64,000 nt of DNA from Chitinophaga niabensis (GTDB taxonomy: Bacteria; Bacteroidota; Bacteroidia; Chitinophagales; Chitinophagaceae). Shown here piece by piece: positions 15,025 through 23,792 of the stretch (its first letter is position 1; each line of letters opens with the position of its first letter). The notes under the pieces are model-generated. The model saw only the letters and a program-made list of their open reading frames with translations, searched no databases and had not been told where the DNA came from. The stretch is taken from contig NZ_FSRA01000001.1 of the NCBI RefSeq assembly GCF_900129465.1, forward strand, positions 2,048,482-2,112,481, written 5' to 3'. Made by a program: the position numbers and the translations under genes.

Positions 15025-18006
15025 TTATTTGAACTGTAAGTTGAAGCCCAGGGTATAACTTCTGGGTGACGGCAAATTATACACGCCCTGGTCGTACCCG
15101 AAGTAATCGAAGGCCTCAGGATCTCCACCGGTATAATTGGTAAGTGTGAAAAGGTTATTACCGGTTACGAATACACGCAATTGCTGTACACCTTTCTTTT
15201 CCATCCATGCGCCGGAGAAATTATAGGTAAGCGAGAGAGAGCGGAGTTTTACGTAAGAGGCCTTTTCCAGGAAAAGGGTTTGCTCTGCCTGGTAGGCCCT
15301 TACAGGGCTCCAGGGATTGTAACGGTACATACCGTCCACATCTCCCTTGGGTTTGGTCCAGTAGGCGAATTCCTTTACACCGTCAATATCATCCACACCT
15401 TCACGGTTCACAAAGTCAAACCGGTCTGCCAGTGCCTTGTTCAGCAATTTTCTGCCAAAGGCATAGCTGAAGAGCATATTCAGTTCAAAGTTCTTATAAC
15501 GCAGGTTATTGGCCCAGCCGCCCTGCACTGCGGGGTTATGGGTACCGGTAACTACACGGTCTCCGTCATCTATATTATTATCTCCATTCACATCACGCCA
15601 TTTAGGATCACCGCCTTTCATAGGCAGGCCCTGGTAGGTTCTGCCAGCAGGCACATCTGCATTAGTTTCGTACATCCCTTCATTGATCAGCAACCAGTAT
15701 TTATCTACCGGTTTCCCTACCAGGAAGCGACGGTTACCCAACACTACATCTGTTCTGCCACCTGGCAGCCTCAGCAATTTGGTTTTGTTCGCAGATGCAT
15801 TCAGCGCGGTGGACCAGCCAAATTTTTTATCATTGATGATAATAGCTTCAACGCCGAGTTCACCACCATAGTTGGCAATATCCATCCCGTTCATCAATAC
15901 GCCCGTATAACCACTTTCTGTCATAGCCGGCACTTTGAGGAGCAGGTTTTTATCCTGCCGCGTATACACGTCTACAGAGATATTCACACGGTCCTTCAGC
16001 ACGCTTATATCCAGCCCGCCATTCAATTGATCTGTATATGACCAGCCGATACCGGGAGAAATATATCCCAGCTCATAAGCGGCATTCAGCACCGGAAAAC
16101 CGTTGTAGGTGGACATATTAGGCGTACCTTCCCAGCCTGCTTCCACATTGTATACAGGGCCGCCTTTGTAATAATCATCATGGAACACTCTGCCGATGCG
16201 GCCTGCGCTGGCCCTCAGGCGAAGGTTACTGAACAGCTTGCTGTTCCGCAGGAATTCTTCTCCGGATATTTTCCAGGCAGCAGATAAGGTGGGGAACATC
16301 TGCCAGCGTTCATCCTCGCTTACGTTGGAAGAACCATCCTGGCGCAGGTAGAGATTGAAGGAATATTTATCCTTCAGATTGTAATCGAAGTTTGCATAAA
16401 AAGATGCGAGGTTGGTCTTCACCCTGTCTTTATAATTGGCAGTAAGACGGAGGTTATGAGAGGCCCCGGCTTTACTATCGTTACTACCGGGCTGATAGAT
16501 CTGTATATAATCGCTTTTACCTTTAAAAGCACGGCCGTAATTGTACTTCCACATATCCCACTGGTTGTATTGCCCCAGGGTAACAGAAAGATGCTGTCCC
16601 TTTTTCTGCAGCGGTGTTATTTCCAGCGAGTTATCAAACACCAGGCGGCGATGCAACCCGTCGTAGTTGGATACAAAGTTGTTACCGTCGTTCACGGTAG
16701 AAGGAATGAACAGGTCCCTGTAGTTTTGCCCGTGATCAATGCCTAAACGGGAGTTCAGCTTCACGTATTTCCCAAAAGTATATTGCAGCGTGTTCACTAC
16801 ACGTATATTGGCATTCCTGTTTTTATCAAGGCCTTTTTCCAGGTATTCAAAATATTGATCCACCTGTGATGCGCTGGAGGATGGTGGTTTATCAAGACTG
16901 AGGATATAATCCTCATCCCCCATCCTGTCCCGCAGCAACTGCGGCCTGTCCCGGTTCACCACCGATGCGCTGGTGAAAGTGCTCCACAGGAGGTTCTTCA
17001 CCGGCATGATGTTAATACCGAAGTTCACGTTATAGCGGCGCATGGCCGTTTGTTCCGCCACGCCCTGTTCAGATGCCTGCCCAACGCTGAAACGGAAATT
17101 AGCCAGCCTGTTACCACCGCTTACTGCTGCCTGCAGGCCGGTTGACCAGCCATTACGATAATAGGCATCATCCCAGTCCGCATGACCGTAGTAAGTAGAG
17201 TTAGTAGAGTCTGCGAGGTAACCGGGGAAACTTCTGAACTGTTCCTTGCTTGCATAGCGGTTGTAGAACTGTGTTCTGAAATCACGTTCCCAGCGGCCAT
17301 TGATCACATCCACCGAAGGTTTGATGGAGATGCCGGCATAACCATTCACTTCCACCTTCAGATCTCCGCTGCGGGGACCAAAAGTGGTGATATTGATCAC
17401 GCCGTTGGAGGCCAGGGGGCCAAACCTGGCAGTGGCACCGGCATCTTTCAGCACTTCAATGCTTTTGATGTCGTTCACATTCAGGAAGGAAAGCGGATCA
17501 ATTTCTGTACCCATGCGGTTGAAATCAAACCTTTGTACATCGAATGCAAAAGCATGCTCAGTAATGAGCGGCATGCCATCTACAATGTACACAGGCTGTG
17601 CGCCAAACAGGTCCCCGTTTTTAAGCAGCAGACCTGAGGCACCACGTACAAAAACACTGCTGCGTTTGCCGGGCTCTGCGGTAGGGATGCGTACATCCAC
17701 GCCGTTAGCCCTTCCGAGCAGCATTTGGTTTATACTGGTGTAAGGGAGTTTCTTTACTTCGTTCATCGACACCTTGCTAACGGCACCGACTGTACGTAAA
17801 AGAAATTCGCTGTTAGGCAGGTAACCTATTGTGTCCCTGGATTGCAGGGTCACTCTTTTCAGGCGTTCAGCAGCTTCTGCGCTGCCCGCCGTTCCGGTAG
17901 AGTCTGCCTTCTTATAATACTGTTGCGCCATAGCGCTCGCTCCCAGCATAAAGAGCCCCAGTAGTAACGTGGCGCGCTTCCCTGAATTTGGGTAGAGATA
18001 TATCAT
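15025..18006 (-). CDS. SusC-like TonB-dependent transporter without N-terminal regulatory-like domain (module 1)
   Basis: A 993-residue outer membrane transporter. A signal peptide (LLLGLFMLGASAMAQ) leads almost directly into the plug domain: MNEVKKLPYTSINQMLLGRANG, FVRGASGLLL and the signature VLKDAGATARFGPLASNGVINI. The CarboxypepD-regulatory-like domain present in the module 2 transporter is missing; only about 40 linker residues precede the plug. The barrel ends in YTLGFNLQFK. It is first in the operon, after a 700-bp non-coding region. An upstream TTG at 18030 is in frame, but ATG 18006 fits the signal peptide better. The substrate is unknown. Confidence 0.93.
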   Translation of the reverse strand: MIYLYPNSGKRATLLLGLFMLGASAMAQQYYKKADSTGTAGSAEAAERLKRVTLQSRDTIGYLPNSEFLLRTVGAVSKVSMNEVKKLPYTSINQMLLGRANGVDVRIPTAEPGKRSSVFVRGASGLLLKNGDLFGAQPVYIVDGMPLITEHAFAFDVQRFDFNRMGTEIDPLSFLNVNDIKSIEVLKDAGATARFGPLASNGVINITTFGPRSGDLKVEVNGYAGISIKPSVDVINGRWERDFRTQFYNRYASKEQFRSFPGYLADSTNSTYYGHADWDDAYYRNGWSTGLQAAVSGGNRLANFRFSVGQASEQGVAEQTAMRRYNVNFGINIMPVKNLLWSTFTSASVVNRDRPQLLRDRMGDEDYILSLDKPPSSSASQVDQYFEYLEKGLDKNRNANIRVVNTLQYTFGKYVKLNSRLGIDHGQNYRDLFIPSTVNDGNNFVSNYDGLHRRLVFDNSLEITPLQKKGQHLSVTLGQYNQWDMWKYNYGRAFKGKSDYIQIYQPGSNDSKAGASHNLRLTANYKDRVKTNLASFYANFDYNLKDKYSFNLYLRQDGSSNVSEDERWQMFPTLSAAWKISGEEFLRNSKLFSNLRLRASAGRIGRVFHDDYYKGGPVYNVEAGWEGTPNMSTYNGFPVLNAAYELGYISPGIGWSYTDQLNGGLDISVLKDRVNISVDVYTRQDKNLLLKVPAMTESGYTGVLMNGMDIANYGGELGVEAIIINDKKFGWSTALNASANKTKLLRLPGGRTDVVLGNRRFLVGKPVDKYWLLINEGMYETNADVPAGRTYQGLPMKGGDPKWRDVNGDNNIDDGDRVVTGTHNPAVQGGWANNLRYKNFELNMLFSYAFGRKLLNKALADRFDFVNREGVDDIDGVKEFAYWTKPKGDVDGMYRYNPWSPVRAYQAEQTLFLEKASYVKLRSLSLTYNFSGAWMEKKGVQQLRVFVTGNNLFTLTNYTGGDPEAFDYFGYDQGVYNLPSPRSYTLGFNLQFK

Positions 18007-18715
18007 AGTGTAGATTTGTTTTACAAACAAAAAAGCTCCATCCCGCTCCTACGACAAAACGTAGCCGGAACATTCAAAAACAAAACTTCCCCTTTCCTGT
18101 TATGCAGAAAGCATAGCAAGGCCACACCACAAACCATGAGGCGCGCGAAATAGCCACAGTAAGCAATGGTGTGCGTTACCGGACGTGGGGGATCATGTAT
18201 ACGGAAAAATTAACTTTTCACCAGCACAATGGATCTCACATGGAAGTTAAATTTCGGTCTTAGTGGGTACCAACAGCGTACATTGTGCGAGGTACTAGTG
18301 TGTAAAGAAACTCTGCATTTTTTTAGTGTTTAACGTGGTGACAAGATTCTAGTTAGGCTCTACTCTACTACTAAAACGATTTTGCGTTGATTTAATACCT
18401 TGGATAATGAGGTGTATCAATGTTGTAAGATACACAACCTATTATTCTGTGTCAATATGCGGATGTGCATCGTGTATAAATTATACAGCCATCAGCCAAA
18501 ATATTACAATCTTCTGTTAATAAAACACTAAAATTATGCTTCTAACGGTTTAAAATTATTTAAAAGGATTTAAAGTTAGGTACTTCCTCAATTAAGTTAT
18601 TGTTATCAGCGCTTAATAATATAGAGAGGAGCATTCATGCCTGATATAGACTAAGCAGCGATACAAATTTGTAAGAATCCGAAATTCTATGTAAATTAAG
18701 GTACAAATACCCCAA
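18007..18715. other. Divergent regulatory region between Sus operon and eCIS-core gene
   Basis: About 700 bp without a convincing gene separate two divergent transcription units. The longest short frame (about 36 codons near 18410) has no coding character. The right two thirds are AT-rich. An inverted repeat gtgtatc (18412-18418) with gatacac (18429-18435) and the palindrome listed separately lie close together. No full TAnnTTTG/TTTG promoter pair was found on either strand. Confidence 0.5.
18473..18487. promoter_or_regulatory. Candidate operator palindrome
   Basis: The 15-bp site tgtataa-a-ttataca is a perfect inverted repeat around one central base. It lies in the divergent intergenic region, about 230 bp upstream of the eCIS-core gene and 470 bp upstream of the Sus operon. 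Binding protein unknown. Confidence 0.3.
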
Positions 18716-20560
18716 ATGAAACTGCCCCAACCCCCAGCGCAGCGTTCTGCCATTACCCCATGCAGCAAAACTTTCTTTCCTGCACCTTCTGAACATTCAG
18801 ACGTACCATTTTTCAGCCCGCCTGTAATTCAGACTAAACTGAATGTCAGCCAGCCGGGAGATAAGTATGAACAGGAAGCGGACAGCGTGGCCGAACAGGT
18901 AGTGCAAAAGATAGAAACATCTTCTGTTCAGAAGAAATGCGATAAATGTGAGGGTTTGCCTGTGCAGGAAAAGTGTGAACACTGCCAGGAAGAAGAAAAA
19001 TTACAGAAGAAAGAAAACGATGGAGGCGGTATACATGATGCTGCACTGGAAAACCAGATCCGTTCTTCCCAGGGAGGCGGCCAGTCTTTACCCGGTATCA
19101 CGCAGCAAGAGATGGGCAGTAGTTTTGGGGCAGACTTCAGTAATGTAAATATTCACGATAATGCTGCTTCCCATGAGATGAGCAGTACTTTAAGTGCCAA
19201 AGCATTTACAGTAGGTTCAGATATTTATTTCAATAAAGGGGAATACAATCCCGGTTCGCGTGCCGGCAAAAGCCTGTTAGCGCATGAGCTTACACATACT
19301 ATCCAGCAGGGAAAAGTGAATACCGTTGCTATGAAAATAGACCGGCAGGAAGATGCGGGCGTGGATGGACCCAGGGATGCTGGCCTTCCCGGTGGTGTGC
19401 CCTTTGGCCCCACAGAACCGGAGCCAACGGCCCCGCCGCCACCAACGGAAGCACCGCGGGACCGCACACCCAGGGTACCCACTGTAACCTGCCCGACTAC
19501 CTTTACAGCCGCTACTTCATTTACCACATTAATAGACCTTGTACGTGCTGCAGAAATAAAACTCTCAGCAGCCGGAATAACATCTACACAGGAGCAGATC
19601 CATTCCCTCCGGGGCATTTATTACGGCACCACCTGGAGCCATGATTACAGTGTGGAACACAGCACCATCAGAAATGAAGGCTTCCAGCGTTTTACGCGTC
19701 CTTCCGCCGCTGACCCCACTACTACCGCTCCACGTGATATACAGACCATATTGGATTGCGGCCTTTTCACCGCATTGTTCAACAGCCAGGATGTGGTGGA
19801 TGGAACGCGGCACGTAGATTTCGGCCACCTGCTTATTGGCATGGATGCACGCTATGATCCTGCATTAACAACTAACGTGAACTACCCCGTTGCGGGCGGC
19901 CTCATGAATATAGACATGGGAGGTTCCGGTACAGAGCTCGTTACCTGGCTGGGAGACCTGGGAGGTGCAGCGGCATCCCTTTCGGTAAAACGGATCTCAA
20001 CACCGTCTACCAGTGCCAGCACAGTGTTCAGGGGAACAGATTATGGTGGTTCCATTAACCTGGAAGGAGATATTGCAGGTTTTGTAGTGGGTGCCGGCAG
20101 CAGCGTTGCTTTAACGGCTCCCGTTATCACTTCCGGAAGCGGAAGATTATCAGATGCCCTCACCTCCTATCTGATGCCCGGCAGCAGTACATACAACAGC
20201 AGGGCCACTACTTTCTTATCCATGTATGGTGGCACTTTTGATCCCACCACACGCGCCCTCACCAATGGGCCAACGCTCATTACCCTCTTTGCCAATAAGA
20301 TCCAGGTATTTGCATGTAACTACCTGGCTTCACGGGTAAGGGACAGCCGCATTACATATGCGCAGGCCACTACTGCGGCTACGTATATAATACCTACCTC
20401 TACGGAAGTAGCCACTACATTCGTAAATGCTTTATCTGATAATATAACCAGTGGTGGAAGAATAGAAGCTACCCGCTTCCCTACTCCAAGCCCTGCAGGT
20501 ACTGCTGCCTGCGCAACGCAGATCGCTGCTGGCAGGTTGGCGGGAGGACTTGGGCTTTAG
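18716..20560 (+). CDS. eCIS-core (DUF4157) protein with unassigned C-terminal domain
   Basis: A 614-residue protein without signal peptide. Residues 1-100 are a variable leader with two CxxC pairs (KKCDKCEG, EKCEHCQE), common in this family. The eCIS-core domain spans about residues 105-205, with MGSSFGADFSNVNIHDN, AFTVGSDIYFNKGEYNPGS and the zinc-protease-like LLAHELTHTIQQ near residue 190. A proline-rich linker (about 215-260, APPPPTEAP) leads to a C-terminal domain of about 350 residues that I do not recognise. It has HVDFGHLLIGMDA, TWLGDLGGA and LEGDIAGF. DUF4157 proteins are often linked to contractile injection systems or polymorphic toxins, so the C-terminus may be an effector. No eCIS structural genes are in the window. 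Confidence 0.8.
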   Translation: MKLPQPPAQRSAITPCSKTFFPAPSEHSDVPFFSPPVIQTKLNVSQPGDKYEQEADSVAEQVVQKIETSSVQKKCDKCEGLPVQEKCEHCQEEEKLQKKENDGGGIHDAALENQIRSSQGGGQSLPGITQQEMGSSFGADFSNVNIHDNAASHEMSSTLSAKAFTVGSDIYFNKGEYNPGSRAGKSLLAHELTHTIQQGKVNTVAMKIDRQEDAGVDGPRDAGLPGGVPFGPTEPEPTAPPPPTEAPRDRTPRVPTVTCPTTFTAATSFTTLIDLVRAAEIKLSAAGITSTQEQIHSLRGIYYGTTWSHDYSVEHSTIRNEGFQRFTRPSAADPTTTAPRDIQTILDCGLFTALFNSQDVVDGTRHVDFGHLLIGMDARYDPALTTNVNYPVAGGLMNIDMGGSGTELVTWLGDLGGAAASLSVKRISTPSTSASTVFRGTDYGGSINLEGDIAGFVVGAGSSVALTAPVITSGSGRLSDALTSYLMPGSSTYNSRATTFLSMYGGTFDPTTRALTNGPTLITLFANKIQVFACNYLASRVRDSRITYAQATTAATYIIPTSTEVATTFVNALSDNITSGGRIEATRFPTPSPAGTAACATQIAAGRLAGGLGL

Positions 20561-20563
20561 ACC

Positions 20564-20977
20564 TTATGCATTAATTAAAACCGCTACTTCGCAATTATCA
20601 ATATTGCCTTTCGATTTCATTTCTTCATAAGCAAGGGATGATACAACCAAACATCCTTCTTCATCCATGAAAAAGTCGTCTTCAGTTGATCCGTTAATAT
20701 AAAGCCATTTGAATTGGGGAACATTTTTATTCCCGTTAAGATCATAGAAAAGCGGAGAGAACTCTATCTCTGCATTCCGGATGTTATATCCTTTCAGCGC
20801 TGAGCCTTCCAGCTTATTTAATAATTTCTCTGTTATCAGGAAAAAGGAAGAACAAGCGATCAGGTCATCTCCAAACCAATCGTCAAAAATGAACTGAACA
20901 TGGGTACCTGGTACTGTTTTATTGCCCAATTGACCAGGGGTATCTGGCTTCAGTCTATAGTATCCTCTGCTTAGCAT
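20564..20977 (-). CDS. Small protein, possibly immunity-type
   Basis: A 137-residue soluble acidic protein. The pattern FFLITEKLLNKLEG, a middle beta-rich part with PQFKWLYING, then DDFFMDEEGCLVVSSLAYEEM resembles the layout of Imm11/DUF1629-like immunity proteins, but I cannot confirm the family. Its stop codon is 3 bp from the stop of the eCIS-core gene, in convergent orientation. Toxin-immunity pairs are usually co-directional, so a pairing here would be unusual. An alternative is an unrelated conserved hypothetical protein. Confidence 0.5.
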   Translation of the reverse strand: MLSRGYYRLKPDTPGQLGNKTVPGTHVQFIFDDWFGDDLIACSSFFLITEKLLNKLEGSALKGYNIRNAEIEFSPLFYDLNGNKNVPQFKWLYINGSTEDDFFMDEEGCLVVSSLAYEEMKSKGNIDNCEVAVLINA

Positions 20978-21110
20978 TTTCTATTTTTTCTTAAGTTAGG
21001 TCTGCTGCTATTTGGGGCTAAGGCATGGACTTGCTTATTCTCGATTACATTTAAATTTATGATATAGGACTCAATCTCTGATTTATATGAGTAAATGTAG
21101 CATTCTTTCT

Positions 21111-21521
21111 TTAATGCGGCAACTTCTCTTTAAACCTCCCATACACCCAGGTTCCCGCTACCGCACTCAGCAGCGTAACGATCACCACGGTAAACCCGCT
21201 CCCCACCTGCGCAAACAAAGGTCCGGGGCAAGCGCCCGTAATAGCCCATCCCAATCCAAAGATGAGTCCGCCAAAAATGTTACCTTTCGTAAATGGTTTC
21301 TTCGGGAAAACGATCGTTTCCCCTGAAATGGTACGGATACCCAACTTTTTGATCAGCAACACACCCAGCATGCCGGTGATCACCGCACTGCCTATCACCC
21401 CATACATATGGAAAGATTCCAGGCGGAACATTTCCTGGATACGGAACCAGGAGATAACTTCGGATTTCACCAGTATGATGCCGAACAGCATGCCAATGAG
21501 CAGGAATTTCAGGTTTTTCAT
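21111..21521 (-). CDS. YeeE/YedE-family sulfur transporter subunit, C-terminal half (DUF6691-like)
   Basis: A 136-residue membrane protein with about four helices and the conserved TGACPGPLFAQVG segment. It pairs with the gene before it; together they correspond to one YeeE/YedE transporter split into two polypeptides, thought to import thiosulfate or related sulfur compounds. ATG 21521 overlaps the stop of the upstream gene as ATGA, indicating translational coupling. In-frame starts at 21533 and 21614 lie inside that gene. Confidence 0.85.
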   Translation of the reverse strand: MKNLKFLLIGMLFGIILVKSEVISWFRIQEMFRLESFHMYGVIGSAVITGMLGVLLIKKLGIRTISGETIVFPKKPFTKGNIFGGLIFGLGWAITGACPGPLFAQVGSGFTVVIVTLLSAVAGTWVYGRFKEKLPH

Positions 21522-22087
21522 AAAAGCAGCCATTTCATCAGGTGAGGTAATACCAGGTTGGTCATTATAAAACCACCGGCCATAAAACAGATCGTTGCTA
21601 CCAGGGAAGGCCATTGCAGGGTGGAAAGCCCCATGATGGCATGCCCGGAAGTACAGCCATTGGCATACCGGGTACCAAAACCTATCATAAAGCCGCCGAT
21701 GACAAAGAACAATAGGCCAACAGGGCTGGCAATATTGCCCCAGTTAAAGATATCACCGGGCATCAGCTCATCAAATTCCTGCACACCCTGCGCCTTTAAA
21801 GCGTCAATAGTGGCAGGGTTTAGCTGAATGGGCTCCCCGTTGTGCATAAATGCGAGGCAAAACACAGCCCCCAGGGCTATTCCTCCCACAAAAAATAAAT
21901 TCCAGCTTTCTTTTTTCCAATCATAATTAAAAAAAGGAATTTTGCCGGGGAAACAAGCGGCGCAGATATGCCGCAAGGAAGAGGAAACACCCAGGGCTTT
22001 GTTACCTATGATCAGTAACAAGGGTACGGTTAGCCCGATTAATGGTCCTGCAACATACCAGGGCCAGGGTTGGGAAAAAGGATTCAT
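21518..22087 (-). CDS. YeeE/YedE-family sulfur transporter subunit, N-terminal half
   Basis: A 189-residue inner membrane protein with about five helices. The motif [18 protein letters not shown] carries the conserved cysteine of YeeE-type thiosulfate transporters; [18 protein letters not shown] is another family segment. It is the first gene of a two-gene unit that is divergent from the aldehyde dehydrogenase gene (35 bp between start codons). Persulfide dioxygenase and rhodanese genes often accompany this pair but are not in the window. Confidence 0.85.
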   Translation of the reverse strand: MNPFSQPWPWYVAGPLIGLTVPLLLIIGNKALGVSSSLRHICAACFPGKIPFFNYDWKKESWNLFFVGGIALGAVFCLAFMHNGEPIQLNPATIDALKAQGVQEFDELMPGDIFNWGNIASPVGLLFFVIGGFMIGFGTRYANGCTSGHAIMGLSTLQWPSLVATICFMAGGFIMTNLVLPHLMKWLLL

Positions 22088-22122
22088 GTATTAAAAATAG
22101 AAATAAATAATCAAGGTTCAAT

Positions 22123-23649
22123 ATGCAAAACATTCTTAAGCAATTTAACATTTCAGCTGTTAACAGTGGCGTATCAACCGGCGCTGTATGGATGGAAGCA
22201 GGAGGCCCGCAACTGACCTCGTTTTCGCCGGTAGACGGGAAAGAAATAGCCTCCGTTAAAAGCGCTAACCGCGAAGATTATGACGCTGTGGTGAAAAAAG
22301 CGGCGGAAGCTTTCCAGGCATGGCGCCAATGGCCAGCTCCCCGCCGTGGAGAAATTGTACGCCAGGTAGGCGAAGCCTTGAGGACCAATAAAGAAGCTTT
22401 GGGCAAACTCGTTTCCTACGAAATGGGTAAAAGCCTCCAGGAAGGATATGGCGAAGTACAGGAGATGATAGATATCTGCGACTTTGCAGTAGGGCTTTCC
22501 CGCCAGCTGCATGGCCTTACTATGCATTCCGAAAGGCCGGGACACCGTATGTATGAACAATGGCATCCCCTGGGTATTACTGCAATTATTTCCGCATTCA
22601 ACTTCCCTGTAGCCGTTTGGAGCTGGAACTCCATGCTTGCCTGGGTATGCGGAGATGTGTGTATCTGGAAACCATCTGAAAAAACACCCTTAACAGCATT
22701 AGCCTGCCAGCACATCACCGCAAAAGTATTTGCAGAGAACGGCGTACCGGAAGGCGTATCCTGCCTTGTGGCAGGAGCCCGCGAAGTGGGAGAATGGATG
22801 GCGAAAGACACCCGCATTCCATTGGTATCTGCCACAGGTTCCACACGCATGGGCAAAAGTGTAGGCGCTGCCGTTGGAGAACGTTTAGGCAGGTCTTTAC
22901 TTGAATTAGGAGGAAACAATGCCATCATTATCTCCAAAGATGCAGACCTCGATATGAGCCTGATAGGTTGTGTGTTCGGAGCAGTGGGAACAGCAGGACA
23001 ACGTTGTACATCCACCCGCAGGCTGATCATTCATGAAAGTGTGTACGAGTCCTTCAAAGCCAAGCTGGTGAAAGCTTACGCGCAACTTCGCATAGGCGAT
23101 CCATTGAATGAACATAACCATGTTGGTCCATTGATCGATAAGCAGGCAGTAGATGCTTATTTACAATCCATTGAAAAATGCAAAGCGGAAGGCGGAAAAT
23201 TTGTAGTGGAAGGTGGCGTACTTGAAGGAGCAGATTATGCTTCCGGATGTTATGTAAAACCAGCTATTGCTGAAGTACAAAATAGTTACAGCATTGTGCA
23301 GCACGAAACCTTTGCTCCTATTCTGTACCTGATTAAATACAATACACTGGAAGAAGCGATAGCCCTCCAGAACGATGTACCACAGGGGCTTTCGTCTGCT
23401 ATCATGACGGTGAACCTGCGGGAAGCGGAACAATTCCTCTCTCAATCCGGGTCAGATTGTGGTATCGCAAATGTAAATATCGGTACTTCCGGAGCAGAGA
23501 TCGGTGGCGCATTCGGAGGAGAAAAAGAAACGGGCGGAGGCCGTGAAAGTGGCTCTGATGCATGGAAAGCTTACATGCGCCGGCAAACAAACACCATCAA
23601 TTATACAGATAAACTCCCGCTCGCGCAAGGTATAAAATTCGACCTGTAA
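22123..23649 (+). CDS. ALDH7-type aldehyde dehydrogenase (aminoadipate-semialdehyde dehydrogenase family)
   Basis: A 508-residue NAD(P)+-dependent aldehyde dehydrogenase. The cofactor-binding loop is SATGSTRMGKSVG, the general base lies in LLELGGNNAII, and the catalytic cysteine in GTAGQRCTSTRRL. The overall pattern, including FGGEKETGGGRESGSDAWKAYMRRQTNTINY, fits the ALDH7/antiquitin group, which oxidises 2-aminoadipate-6-semialdehyde in lysine breakdown. Substrate is inferred. With the HglS-like gene at 0.7 kb this suggests a lysine-to-2-hydroxyglutarate route. A strong terminator follows. Confidence 0.88.
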   Translation: MQNILKQFNISAVNSGVSTGAVWMEAGGPQLTSFSPVDGKEIASVKSANREDYDAVVKKAAEAFQAWRQWPAPRRGEIVRQVGEALRTNKEALGKLVSYEMGKSLQEGYGEVQEMIDICDFAVGLSRQLHGLTMHSERPGHRMYEQWHPLGITAIISAFNFPVAVWSWNSMLAWVCGDVCIWKPSEKTPLTALACQHITAKVFAENGVPEGVSCLVAGAREVGEWMAKDTRIPLVSATGSTRMGKSVGAAVGERLGRSLLELGGNNAIIISKDADLDMSLIGCVFGAVGTAGQRCTSTRRLIIHESVYESFKAKLVKAYAQLRIGDPLNEHNHVGPLIDKQAVDAYLQSIEKCKAEGGKFVVEGGVLEGADYASGCYVKPAIAEVQNSYSIVQHETFAPILYLIKYNTLEEAIALQNDVPQGLSSAIMTVNLREAEQFLSQSGSDCGIANVNIGTSGAEIGGAFGGEKETGGGRESGSDAWKAYMRRQTNTINYTDKLPLAQGIKFDL

Positions 23650-23689
23650 CAGTTGTAGGGAAAAAAGAAAAATATTGATATCTAAAATT

Positions 23690-23715
23690 AGCGGGGTTGG
23701 AGAACCCCGCTTTTT
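23690..23715 (+). terminator. Rho-independent terminator
   Basis: The stem agcggggtt (23690-23698), loop ggag and aaccccgct (23703-23711) are followed by a T-run. It lies 40 nt after the aldehyde dehydrogenase stop. Confidence 0.9.
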
Positions 23716-23792
23716 CGTTAAACGGAAACCATGCTTATGAGAGAGAATACTGGTACTGGGAAGTATCCAGTTATCCTCTCTGGGTATAAATA

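Noticed and set aside
15181..16041. A 286-codon plus-strand frame
   Set aside because: It lies antisense inside the beta-barrel part of the SusC gene and has no recognisable motif.
18410..18525. A short plus-strand frame of about 36 codons in the divergent region
   Set aside because: It is cysteine-rich without pattern and has no ribosome site. It is most likely chance.
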